Of a stretch of DNA of 56,338 nt, positions 48,342 to 56,338 are shown in pieces. A program made the position numbers and the translations under genes. Each line of letters opens with the position of its first letter. The first letter of the stretch is position 1. A model generated the notes under the pieces. It saw only the letters and a list, made by a program, of their open reading frames with translations. It searched no databases and had not been told where the DNA came from. The stretch covers positions 1 through 56,338 of the forward strand of contig JAQWWH010000079.1 in assembly GCA_029255105.1 (NCBI GenBank). The letters are read 5' to 3'. The DNA is from Flavimaricola sp. (GTDB lineage: Bacteria > Pseudomonadota > Alphaproteobacteria > Rhodobacterales > Rhodobacteraceae).

Positions 48342-48786
48342 CGCTCGCAAAATCACCACGCTTGTCATGCTTGGCCTGTTCACGGGTGCCACCTTTCTGG
48401 CGCTTAGCCTCCCGGCCAAGGCGGCCTTCATGCCGTTCCTTGTTGGTATCCCGGGAATGCTGTTGTGCCTTGCGCAGCTTGTGATCGATTTCCGGACCGA
48501 CAACCGGGCTGAAGATGCCGCTGTTGGCAAAAGCAAGGATGAGGGCAGCCGATCAGAGGTGCAGATGTTCCTCTGGCTCGGCCTATTCACCGTGGCCCTT
48601 GTCGGGTTCGGATTTGTCTGGGGCGGTCCTATCATCGTGATGCTGTTCGTGCGTTTCAGTAGCAAGGACACATGGCTTAACGCGTTTTTCGCAGGGGCAG
48701 GGACATTCGCGACCCTGTTCGGGGTCTTTGTCTGGATGCTCGAACTCAAGCTGTTTCCGGGGCTGGTGGTTCAGGCGCTATTCTAG
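48334..48786 (+). CDS. TTT-family small membrane subunit TctB, set 3
   Basis: A 150-residue TctB-type membrane protein with four hydrophobic segments and a charged loop (DNRAEDAAVGKSKDEGSRSE) between segments 2 and 3, as usual for DUF1468. It overlaps the end of TctA, so the two are coupled. Shorter than the other two TctB proteins but complete. A 142-base gap with no clear terminator separates it from the FAD oxidoreductase gene. Confidence 0.83.
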   Translation: MFDARKITTLVMLGLFTGATFLALSLPAKAAFMPFLVGIPGMLLCLAQLVIDFRTDNRAEDAAVGKSKDEGSRSEVQMFLWLGLFTVALVGFGFVWGGPIIVMLFVRFSSKDTWLNAFFAGAGTFATLFGVFVWMLELKLFPGLVVQALF

Positions 48787-48928
48787 CCGTCTGACCAAGG
48801 CGCTCTGGGGCCGTGGCACAAGTCACTTATTCTACCGCCGTTCGAAACTTCTTTTGACAGAGAGCTACTACAAGGGCAAAGTTGAGCAATCGATTGCATA
48901 GCTGGAATGAAACGTCGGGAGGTTTCTC

Positions 48929-50509
48929 GTGTCAGATGCTGATTTCGTCATTGCCGGGGCAGGGCACAACAGCCTCGTGACCGCCTGCTATCTGGCCAAG
49001 GCTGGCTATAGTTGCCAGATCCTTGATGCCCGGGCGATCCCGGGGGGCGGCTGCACAACCGAAGAGATCCTTGGACCGGGCTACGGGATCGACACCTGTT
49101 CGACCGGGCATACCCTGATCCTGCAAAACCCGATTATCCGGCTGGACGAGCTTGGGCTGGTGGCCAAATATGGTCTTAGTTATCTGCATCCCGATCCGGT
49201 GGCGCATGTCGGCCTGCCCGATGGGGAACAGATCACGATGTTCCTCGATCCCGCCAAAACGATCGAGGAATTGCGCCGGTATTCTGAGAAAGACGCCGAA
49301 AGCTATGCCCGACTGCTGGCCGAGTTTGACGAGTTGCGCCCGATCCTTGGCAAGGCCCGCGCCCGTCCCTTCGGGTCGGGGCCCTCCATGCGGGATCTGT
49401 TGAAGGCCCACCCCCGGGGCGGCATCTGGGCCCGACGCATGGCGATGAGTGCGCGAGACATCATCTTGCGCGAATTCGAAAGCCCCCATGTCCGCGCCTT
49501 CATGGGCTGGATGGCCTTTCAGACCGCCGTCCCCATCGATCAGGCCGGGACGGGGCTTTTGCCCTATCAGATCACCGCCCCCCGGCAGGCAAACAGCTGG
49601 TCGATCCCTGCGGGTGGATCGGGTCAGTTGGTCGATGCGATGGTGGGGTTCCTGCAAGAGAACGGGGCGACCATCACCTGCGGTGTCACCGTGTCAGACC
49701 TTATCCTCGAGGGCGGTCGTTGCGTCGGCGTCAGGTCCACCACGGGGGAGGAGTACCGTGGCCGCAAGGGCGTGATCTCGACCATCCACATCAAGCATCT
49801 GGTCGACATGGCCCCCAAGGAAAACTGGGGCGAGGATTTTCTGTTCGGCGTCGATACCTATAACGTGGGCGTCCCTTTCTTTGCCGCCTACCTTGCCACC
49901 TCGGCCCCGCCTGTCTTTGAAACGCCGCGTGGCCCGCGCAGCGCTGTGTCCGCAGGCTATGCCGGATGGTTCGAGGATCTGGTGCAATCGGGGCGGGACA
50001 TCTACGACGGCAAGCTGTCCGACGATGTCAGCTGGCTTTTGGTTGCGACCCCCTCGCTGGTTGACCCCAAACGTGCGCCGGACGGGCACCACACGGTCAA
50101 GTTCCTGACCCACACCATCTACGATTTGCCCGGCGTTGGACCGGCGGGCTGGGAGGCGCGGAAAGAGGCGTTTACCGACAAGCTGATCGACAAGATCCGC
50201 AGGTTCTGCCCCGCCTTCACCGATGAGGTGATCCTTGCCCGCATGACCAAGTCGCCGGTCGATATCGAGGCCGCCAACCTGCACATGATCAACGGCGCAC
50301 CCCACGGGGGGGACCGGTCGATCACCTTTTCCGGTGATCAGCGCCCGGTACCGGGCTGGGCCGCGCACAGGATGCCGATCCCCGGGCTTTACCAGACCGG
50401 TGGCACAACCCATCCGGGGGGGTCCATCACCGGCTATCCGGGGCGCAACGCGGCGATGGTCGTTCTTGAGGATTTGGGCGTGGACCTGTCAGGGATTATG
50501 TCGGTCTAG
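48929..50509 (+). CDS. FAD/NAD(P)-binding oxidoreductase (COG1233, phytoene-desaturase-like)
   Basis: A 526-residue flavoprotein. The N-terminal dinucleotide motif is FVIAGAGHNSLVTACYLAKAG followed by an acidic strand end (ILDA), and the C-terminal FAD-contact motif is GLYQTGGTTHPGGSITGYPG. This is the layout of the phytoene desaturase/amine oxidase-like group (COG1233), many of which are not carotenoid enzymes. It starts at GTG, 7 bases after GGGAGG. It lies downstream of TTT set 3 and could oxidise the transported compound or an intermediate. A weak half-palindrome is upstream at 48892. Confidence 0.85.
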   Translation: MSDADFVIAGAGHNSLVTACYLAKAGYSCQILDARAIPGGGCTTEEILGPGYGIDTCSTGHTLILQNPIIRLDELGLVAKYGLSYLHPDPVAHVGLPDGEQITMFLDPAKTIEELRRYSEKDAESYARLLAEFDELRPILGKARARPFGSGPSMRDLLKAHPRGGIWARRMAMSARDIILREFESPHVRAFMGWMAFQTAVPIDQAGTGLLPYQITAPRQANSWSIPAGGSGQLVDAMVGFLQENGATITCGVTVSDLILEGGRCVGVRSTTGEEYRGRKGVISTIHIKHLVDMAPKENWGEDFLFGVDTYNVGVPFFAAYLATSAPPVFETPRGPRSAVSAGYAGWFEDLVQSGRDIYDGKLSDDVSWLLVATPSLVDPKRAPDGHHTVKFLTHTIYDLPGVGPAGWEARKEAFTDKLIDKIRRFCPAFTDEVILARMTKSPVDIEAANLHMINGAPHGGDRSITFSGDQRPVPGWAAHRMPIPGLYQTGGTTHPGGSITGYPGRNAAMVVLEDLGVDLSGIMSV

Positions 50510-50570
50510 GACCGACAAATCCAAAACCCAGAGCTATCCCATAGGCCTCGTCAGATGCACCAATAGCGCG

Positions 50571-51590
50571 TCAACCGGCCTGCGACCGCACCGTCGTGCC
50601 GGGGACAAGCTTGAAGCCCACATCATGGGTTGGTCGGATGGGTTGATCATTGGTCTGGGCAAGGACCATTTCGGCGGCATGCTGGCCGATCTTGAGGTGG
50701 GGCACCGCGATGGAGGTCAGCCGGTAGGACTGGATAGAGGTGATCGGCAGGTCCCCCCAACCGGCAATGCCGATGTCGCGGGGCACCGACATGCCCTTGC
50801 GTTTGCAGTATTCGTACCCGCCGACGGCCATATTGTCGTTCTGGTAGAAGATCACATCAATGTCACGGTGCGAGGCCAGCAACTGCTCGGTTCCGTAGTA
50901 GCCGGTGTAGAAGCTTGGCACGTCCTTCAACAGCAGTTGTTTCTTCAACGTGCCCGACGCGTCGGACACGGCCTTGCCAAAGCCGGATAGCCGGGCGCTG
51001 GCGGCGTTTGCCGTATCGTGCGAGGTGCCAACATATCCAAATGCCCCATAGCCGCAGCCTGCCAGATATCGACCCATCGTGTAGCCGCTGTCAAAGTGGT
51101 TCAGCCCAACGCACATATCCAGCGGGTTGGAATTGAAATCCCAAATCTCGACTATGGGGATGCCCGCGCCCGTCAGCATCTGGATGGCCCGCTGGCTATG
51201 GGACCGCCCGGTGATGATCAGCCCGGCCGGTTGCCAGGACAGAACCGTCTCGATCCAGCTTTCCTCATGTTCTTGCTCGTGCTCGGTCATCCCAAGAACG
51301 GTCTGATGGCCAAAGGCCCCCAGCTTGCGGTTGATCCCCTCCAGGACCTGGGCGAAAACCTCATTTCCAAGTTCGGGAATACTGACGCCGACGAAGGTTG
51401 ATTTCTTGTCGCCGGCAAAGACCGTTGCAAGGCGGTTGGGCAGGTAGCCCAGACGTTCAACCTCGGCCATGACCTTCTTGCGGGTGGCCTCGGAAAAGCC
51501 GCCACCATCGCGCAGGACACGGCTGGCCGTCATCTTGGACACCCCGGCGGCATTGGCGACCTCCGCCAGGCTGATCTTGGTGTTTTTCAT
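50571..51590 (-). CDS. LacI-family transcriptional repressor
   Basis: A 339-residue LacI/GalR regulator. The N-terminal helix-turn-helix is SLAEVANAAGVSKMTASRVL, followed by the hinge helix region and a sugar-binding-protein-like core (STFVGVSIPELGNEVFAQVL). It is divergent from the sugar ABC transporter genes, and two palindromes in the 146-base gap between them are its likely operators. It probably represses the transporter in the absence of a sugar ligand. The transporter itself appears damaged. Confidence 0.92.
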   Translation of the reverse strand: MKNTKISLAEVANAAGVSKMTASRVLRDGGGFSEATRKKVMAEVERLGYLPNRLATVFAGDKKSTFVGVSIPELGNEVFAQVLEGINRKLGAFGHQTVLGMTEHEQEHEESWIETVLSWQPAGLIITGRSHSQRAIQMLTGAGIPIVEIWDFNSNPLDMCVGLNHFDSGYTMGRYLAGCGYGAFGYVGTSHDTANAASARLSGFGKAVSDASGTLKKQLLLKDVPSFYTGYYGTEQLLASHRDIDVIFYQNDNMAVGGYEYCKRKGMSVPRDIGIAGWGDLPITSIQSYRLTSIAVPHLKIGQHAAEMVLAQTNDQPIRPTHDVGFKLVPGTTVRSQAG

Positions 51591-51615
51591 GTCCTGGCTC
51601 GTATCTTGGTGGCTG

Positions 51616-51631
51616 ACGTTACCCGTAACGT
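51616..51631. promoter_or_regulatory. LacI-family operator 1
   Basis: ACGTTACCCGTAACGT, a 7-bp perfect inverted repeat around CC with the central CG typical of the family. It lies 26 bases upstream of the LacI start. Confidence 0.75.
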
Positions 51632-51673
51632 TTTCGATTGACAGGGATCGGATCGCCTGCTCATCCTAAGGCA

Positions 51674-51689
51674 ACGTTACGGGTAACTC
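51674..51689. promoter_or_regulatory. LacI-family operator 2
   Basis: ACGTTACGGGTAACTC, the same left arm with five of seven right-arm matches. It starts 58 bases from operator 1 and 63 bases upstream of the ATPase start, so the pair could support looping or separate control of the two directions. Confidence 0.65.
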
Positions 51690-51736
51690 AATATCATGTT
51701 GAGGAGCATGGGGTGCCCGAACCCGGAGGAAAAGCC

Positions 51737-53269
51737 GTGGTGCAGATCGCGACACAGGGAAGCCTGTTCTTTGATGGCATACAGAAGCACTTCGGCGGCA
51801 CATATGCGCTGCGCGATGTGTCTTTGAACATCGAACGCGGCGAGATCGTCGTCCTCTTGGGTGAAAACGGCGCAGGAAAATCAACGCTTATCAAGATCCT
51901 TGGGGGCATCCACCGCGCCGATGAAGGTCGGGTGCTGATCGACGGAAAACCCTACGAGCATCGGCCGGGCGGTTTTGGCCAGCGTCAGTCTGTTGCTTTC
52001 ATCCACCAGGACCTTGGGATGATCGAATGGATGACCGTGGCCGAGAACATCGCCCTGGCGCTGGGCTTTGTCCGTAAGAGGGGCCTGATCCAGTGGGGCG
52101 AGGTCGAGAGGTTCGCAGCCCAGGCCCTCGCCAAGGTTGGGTGCGACTTTCACCCCACGACCCGTGTCCAGGACCTGTCCCGCACCGAAAAGTCACTGGT
52201 GGCCATCGCCCGCGCCCTTGCCGTGGACTGCGATTTTCTGGTGTTGGATGAACCAACGGCCTCCCTGCCCGCTGACGAGGTCGAGCGTCTGTTTCGGGCC
52301 CTTAGACCCCTGAAAGAACAGGGTGTCGGTATGATCTATGTGTCGCATCGTTTGGACGAGATCTTTCGGATTGCGGACCGGGTCGCAGTTTTGCGCGACG
52401 GCGAGATGGTCGGTATGCGCAGCATCGAACACACCACGCCGGAAGAGCTGGTTTACATGATCGTCGGTCGCAAAACCCGCCAGATTCTCAAACCATCCAA
52501 GGCCCTTGGCGCGCCGATCCTGACCGTACGAAACATGGTGGCCGATGTCGCCGGACCCATCGACTTTGACCTGCACCGCAATGAGATCCTGGGGCTGGTT
52601 GGGTTGCGCGGGGCAGGGCACGAAGCGGTGTCGCGGGCGCTGTTCGGGGCAGGTGCCTTTGAGGGCGAGGTGACGCTTTTGGGCGCAACGCCTAATCTAT
52701 CGTCGCCCCAGGCCGCGATGGCCTCTGGCATCGGGCTTGTGGCGCGCGATCGGACTGAGGAATCCGTTGCGATGTCGCTGACCCTGCGGGAAAACACCTT
52801 TCTCAATCCAAAGTCGGTGGGCCGGTCGCTGTTTTCGTTTCTCAGCCCGCGCCGCGAGGCCGCCTTGGCCGAAGTGATCGGTGAAGGGGTCGCCCTGTCG
52901 CCGAACGACCAAAGCATGACGATCGAGTCGCTGTCGGGGGGCAACTAGCAAAAGGTCGTGATCGGTCGGTGGCTGGCCACCAAGCGCAAGCTTTTGATCT
53001 GCGAGGACCCGACCTCTGGTGTCGATGTCGGCGCCAAGGCCGAGATCTACGCCCTTCTCAACCGTGCCCTCGACGATGGCGTGGGCATAATCCTCATTTC
53101 CACCGACTTCGAAGTGGTCTCAGCGATCTGCCATCGGGCCATTGTTTTCAGCCAGGGCACCATCGCCGGGCAGCTGACCGGGGCAGAGCTGACGACCGAA
53201 AACCTGATCCAGGCGGCCTCTGCCGGCGGGATTGCCGAAAACAAGGACCGAACCGATGCAATCGCTTGA
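51737..53269 (+). pseudogene. Sugar ABC transporter ATP-binding protein, interrupted by TAG
   Basis: A RbsA/MglA-type ATPase with two nucleotide-binding domains. Domain 1 has Walker A GENGAGKST and Walker B FLVLDEPTAS. In domain 2 the signature SGGNQQKVVIGRW reads SGGN, then a TAG stop at 52946-52948, then QKVVIGRW in the same frame; Walker B LLICEDPTSGVDVGAK follows. CAG to TAG explains it by one transition. The likely start is GTG 51737 after CGGAGGA. Translation stopping here would remove the second ATPase site, and the transporter should fail unless the stop is read through or is a sequence error. The permease gene next to it also has an in-frame stop. Confidence 0.85.
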
Positions 53270-54296
53270 ATCGAGCGCGCTTGAGCCCACCAAGGCGGAC
53301 CTTGCCGGCGCCTCTCTGAGAACACGCATCCTGCGGTTCCTGCCGGTCTACGGGCTGGTCATTCTGACAGCCTTCCTGATCATCCTGTTCTCGATCCTGT
53401 TGCCCAATACCTTTCCAACGCTTCTGAACGTCCGATCCATCATTTCGGACAAGGCGATCATCGCACTTCTGTCGCTGGGGGCGATGATCCCTATGGCGGC
53501 GGGCCGGATCGACCTGACCGTGGGCTACGGCATTGTGCTGTGACACATTCTGGCGATTTCGCTGCAAACGATGCTTGGGTTGCCTTGGCCAGTGGCCGTG
53601 GCCGTCGTGCTGGCTTTGGGACTGGTTGCCGGGTTCTTGAACGGGCTTTTGGTTGAGGTCGCCAAAATTGACAGTTTCATTGCCACGCTGGGCACCGGGA
53701 CAGTGCTATATGCCCTGGCCCTGTGGCATACCGGCGGGCGGCAAATGGTGGGCGTCCTGCCGGATGGGTTTCTGGCGCTCAATGGCACCTTTGTCTTTGG
53801 CCTGCCGATCACGGGTTTTTATCTGCTGGCGATCACCATCGCTATGTGGATCGTCTTGGAGTTCACGCCCGTCGGGCGATACCTCTACGCGATCGGGGCG
53901 AACCAGAAGGCGGCCCAGCTGAACGGCATTCCCACCCGGAAATTCGTGATCGGAGCTTTCATGACATCGGGTTTTCTGACGGCGTTGGCGGGTGTCCTTC
54001 TGGCCTCCAAATTGCGGATCGGTCAGGCGAGCGTGGGCCTTGAATTCCTGCTGCCTGCGCTGGTCGGGGCCTTCCTGGGATCAACCACCATCAAACCCGG
54101 TCGGGTCAACGTCTGGGGCACGATCATCGGGGTCGTGATCCTTGCGGTCGGTATCTCGGGCATCCAGCAGTTTGGCGGCTCTTTCTGGGTCGAACCCTTG
54201 TTCAACGGCGTCACCCTGCTGATCGCCATCGGCATTGCCGGCTATGCCCAGCGCCGCAAAGGCGCCGACAAACGAAAGACGAAACGTGAAGCATAA
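53256..54296 (+). pseudogene. Sugar ABC transporter permease, interrupted by TGA
   Basis: A 346-codon RbsC/AraH-type permease with about eight to ten hydrophobic segments. The family motif MIPMAAGRIDLTVGYGIVL is followed by TGA at 53541-53543, then HILAISLQTML continues in the same frame. TGG (Trp) to TGA explains it by one transition. The remaining 250 codons are intact, including GTGTVLYALALWHTGGRQM and YAIGANQKAAQLNGI. It starts inside the end of the ATPase gene (14-base overlap). Together with the ATPase stop this argues for recent loss of the transporter, or a sequencing or assembly problem. Confidence 0.83.
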
Positions 54297-54308
54297 AGGG
54301 AGGAAACC

Positions 54309-55358
54309 ATGCTGAAACGGACATTTCTGAATACACTTATGGCCAGCACCATGATCGCTGGCATGGGTGTCCAGGCCATTGCCGAAGTGCCATTCGACGG
54401 CCCGACATCTGGTCCCACCGCTGCCGAGGGCCAGTCCATCGTGGTGCTTGCTGCTGACCTCAAGAACGGCGGTATTCTCGGTGTAACAAACGGGGTCGAA
54501 GAGGCCGCTGGCATCATCGGTTGGGAGGTGCGTGTCCTTGACGGTGCCGGTTCCATCCAGGGCCGGACCGCTGCAATCGGACAGGCGCTGGCCCTGCAAC
54601 CCGACGGGATCATCATCAACGGCTTTGATGCTGTCGAACAGCAGGCCGCCTTGGAAGCGGTCGTTGCGGCGGGCATTCCGATGGTGTCCTGGCACTCTGG
54701 TCCCAAAATCGGCTGTGACGCGCCCGGCGGCATCTTTGCCAACGTGTCCACCGATGCGATGCAAGTTTCCGAGGTGGCGGCCGAATGGGCGCTTGCCGAT
54801 GGTGGGGACAATGTGGGCGTGGTGATCTTTACCGATTCCACCTACCAGATCGCCATCGATAAGGCCGACCGCATCCGTGAGACAATCGAAGCGGGCGGCG
54901 GTACGGTTCTGGAGTATGTCGACACGCCCATCGCCGACACCTCTACTCGCATGGGCCCTCTGACTACGAACCTCTTGCAGAAGTACGGCGCAAGCTGGAC
55001 CCATTCGCTGGCGATCAACGACCTCTACTTTGACTTTATGGGGCCGTCTCTGGCCTCGGCGGGTATCCCCGGCGACGGCGCACCACTTGCCGGATCGGCG
55101 GGTGACGGGTCCGAGGCTGCGTTCCAGCGCATTCGAAGCGCCCAGTATCAGGCGATTACCGTCGCAGAACCCCTCAACCTGCAAGGCTGGCAACTGATCG
55201 ACGAGCTGAACCGCGCCGTTCAGGGCGAGGACTGCTCGGGCTATGTCACCGCCCCTGCGCTGGTGACACAGGAAGGTCTTGCGATGATGGGCGACAGCAA
55301 TCAGTTCGACCCGGATTCGCCCTACCGCGAAGCCTATGCTGCCATCTGGGGCAAATAG
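54309..55358 (+). CDS. Sugar ABC transporter substrate-binding protein
   Basis: A 349-residue periplasmic binding protein of the ribose-binding (Peripla_BP_4) type. Signal peptide MLKRTFLNTLMASTMIAGMG with cleavage near AIAEVP; the core has IVVLAADLKNGGILGVTNGV and GIIINGFDAVEQQAALEAVV. Unlike its ATPase and permease partners it is intact, so it may persist by chance or serve another transporter. The start has AGGGAGGAAACC upstream. A strong terminator follows at 55386. Confidence 0.9.
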   Translation: MLKRTFLNTLMASTMIAGMGVQAIAEVPFDGPTSGPTAAEGQSIVVLAADLKNGGILGVTNGVEEAAGIIGWEVRVLDGAGSIQGRTAAIGQALALQPDGIIINGFDAVEQQAALEAVVAAGIPMVSWHSGPKIGCDAPGGIFANVSTDAMQVSEVAAEWALADGGDNVGVVIFTDSTYQIAIDKADRIRETIEAGGGTVLEYVDTPIADTSTRMGPLTTNLLQKYGASWTHSLAINDLYFDFMGPSLASAGIPGDGAPLAGSAGDGSEAAFQRIRSAQYQAITVAEPLNLQGWQLIDELNRAVQGEDCSGYVTAPALVTQEGLAMMGDSNQFDPDSPYREAYAAIWGK

Positions 55359-55385
55359 TCAGCATCCGCCGTTAGTTAAAAGCAA

Positions 55386-55414
55386 AAAAGCCCTCCTCAA
55401 CGAGGGGGGCTTTT
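55386..55414 (+). terminator. Bidirectional rho-independent terminator
   Basis: A 13-bp stem (AAAAGCCCTCCTC with GAGGGGGGCTTTT) around a 3-base loop, with a T-run on the plus strand and a six-T run on the minus strand. It ends both the sugar-binding-protein gene and the convergent aminotransferase gene. Confidence 0.85.
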
Positions 55415-55465
55415 CCGTTTCATATTCGGTGAAAGGCCGCGTGGGCCTGTCGGATCAAAGGACGA

Positions 55466-56338
55466 TCAGGCCGCCTTCATGAGGCCCTCGGCCTTTATGG
55501 TGACAAGCGTCTGATCCAGCGATTTCACCGCCCTTTCGATCAGCACATCAATGTCGGCCTTGGTAATGACAAGCGGCGGCGCGATGATCATCCGGTCGCC
55601 GACATGGCGCATGACAAGGCCATTGGCAAAGCAATGGGTGCGGCAATGCAGCCCGACTGTCCCTTCGTCGGCGACGAAACGGGCGCGGGACGACTTGTCC
55701 GGGGTCAGGGCAAGAGATCCCATCATGCCCACAATCGTAGCCTCGCCAACCAGCGGGTGATCGGCAAGGGCGGTCCACTTTTCGGCCAGGTAGGGGGCAA
55801 TTTCGGACTGAACCGTCTCGATGATCTGCTCTTCTTGCAGGATGCGCAGGTTTTCCAACGCGACCGCGGCTGCCACCGGATGGCCCGAGTAGGTGTAGCC
55901 GTGGTTGAAGTCACCAGCATGGGCCAGGACATTGGCCACTTCGTCACAGACCAGCGACCCGCCGATGGGGATATAGCCAGAGCTGAGGCCCTTGGCGATG
56001 GTCATGATGTGGGGGCGGATGCCCATCGTCTGGCTTCCGAACCATTGGCCGGTGCGGCCAAAGCCGCAAATGACTTCGTCCGCGATCAAAAGGATTTCAT
56101 GTGCGTCGCAAATGCGCTGAATCTCGGGCCAGTAGGTTTCCGGCGGGACGATGACGCCACCGGCCCCTTGAATGGGCTCGGCGATAAAGGCCGAGATGCG
56201 GTCTTCGCCCAAGTCTTGGATGGCTTGTTCCAACTGGCGCGCCCGCGCGAGGCCAAAGTCCTCGGGCGACATCTCACCGCCCTCGCCCCACCAATAGGGC
56301 TGGTCGATGTGGTGAATGTCGGGAATGGGCAGTCCGCC
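55466..56338 (-). CDS. Class III aminotransferase (partial, start beyond the window)
   Basis: The C-terminal 290 residues of a PLP-dependent omega-type aminotransferase; the frame stays open to the window's last base, so the start is off the edge. The cofactor-binding LLIADEVICGFGRTG has the conserved Asp, and the PLP lysine is in TIAKGLSSGYIPIGGSL. AFIAEPIQGAGGVIVPP is the usual substrate-face loop. Members transfer amino groups to pyruvate from beta-alanine, GABA, putrescine or taurine. It is convergent with the sugar transporter genes and unrelated in function as far as can be seen. Confidence 0.9.
   Translation of the reverse strand, partial: GGLPIPDIHHIDQPYWWGEGGEMSPEDFGLARARQLEQAIQDLGEDRISAFIAEPIQGAGGVIVPPETYWPEIQRICDAHEILLIADEVICGFGRTGQWFGSQTMGIRPHIMTIAKGLSSGYIPIGGSLVCDEVANVLAHAGDFNHGYTYSGHPVAAAVALENLRILQEEQIIETVQSEIAPYLAEKWTALADHPLVGEATIVGMMGSLALTPDKSSRARFVADEGTVGLHCRTHCFANGLVMRHVGDRMIIAPPLVITKADIDVLIERAVKSLDQTLVTIKAEGLMKAA

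Noticed and set aside
47184..48749. A 521-codon open frame on the minus strand
   Set aside because: It lies entirely antisense to TctA and TctB, is Arg/Gln/His-rich and matches no family.
48892..48908. GATTGCATAGCTGGAAT as a tenth operator
   Set aside because: Only one arm matches the motif and there is no second copy 20 bp away, so it was left out of the site set.
52946..53543. Genetic-code change (TGA read as Trp, TAG as Gln)
   Set aside because: TGA ends many intact genes here at natural positions and TAG ends others, so recoding across the genome does not fit.

Overview
The window reads as a GC-rich alphaproteobacterial chromosome segment, most likely Rhodobacterales (Roseobacter-like). 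This is inferred from codon and GC style, abundant tripartite tricarboxylate transporter (TTT) genes, a DUF1127-like small protein and the aromatic-catabolic gene content. No rRNA, tRNA, CRISPR array, phage gene or insertion sequence was recognised. Nearly everything is catabolic, transport or regulatory, and genes are packed in overlapping operons; no gene-free stretch exceeds 300 bases.

Layout. (1) 93-4428, minus: a 4,5-dihydroxyphthalate-decarboxylase-like protein, two class II aldolase/adducin proteins, a shikimate-dehydrogenase-like enzyme and a two-domain VOC extradiol-dioxygenase-like protein. (2) 4648-7805, plus: an orphan molybdenum hydroxylase large subunit and a DMT exporter. (3) 8094-17668, plus: TTT set 1 (C-A-B), a bicupin, an EutA-like ATPase, TTT set 2 (B-C-A) and a methyltransferase. 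(4) 17675-20525: a Rieske ferredoxin (minus), two cupins and a DMT transporter (plus). (5) 20613-25735: a LysR regulator with no usual start codon, a small DUF1127-like protein, then a minus operon of zinc alcohol dehydrogenase, CobW GTPase, a LigK-type aldolase and a LigJ-type hydratase, i.e. the lower protocatechuate 4,5-cleavage route. (6) 25877-28405, plus: a small conserved protein, another decarboxylase-like protein and an MFS transporter. (7) 28402-34938, minus: an EutA-like ATPase with a histidine-rich tail, then IclR, a ferredoxin reductase, a third decarboxylase-like protein, a PanB-like enzyme and an alpha/beta hydrolase with a cysteine nucleophile. (8) 35073-42175, plus: bicupin, phthalate-dioxygenase-type Rieske oxygenase, an unknown protein, a NicO-type Ni/Co transporter, a His-tailed protein, a split permease and a ThDP enzyme. 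(9) 42266-50509: methyltransferase, TTT set 3 (its TctC carries an extra duplicated C-terminal domain), a second cupin pair, a 3-hydroxyisobutyrate-dehydrogenase-like enzyme and an FAD oxidoreductase. (10) 50571-56338: a LacI-controlled sugar ABC transporter whose ATPase and permease genes each carry an in-frame stop, and a partial class III aminotransferase.

How it fits together. A Rieske ring-hydroxylating oxygenase with its reductase, decarboxylase-like proteins and LigJ/LigK suggest uptake (three TTT systems) and breakdown of aromatic or hydroaromatic carboxylates to pyruvate and oxaloacetate. The actual substrate is not readable from sequence.

The two observations I consider most novel: (a) a 17-bp palindromic motif, roughly GTTCCGCTATGCGGAAC, occurs in nine intergenic regions, commonly as a pair exactly 20 bp apart, and probably marks an IclR regulon tying most of these operons together; (b) a bicupin plus an EutA-like actin-fold ATPase occurs twice, with no ethanolamine ammonia-lyase nearby, one copy lying beside a run of metal-handling genes. 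This looks like an uncharacterised metal- or cofactor-dependent catabolic module.
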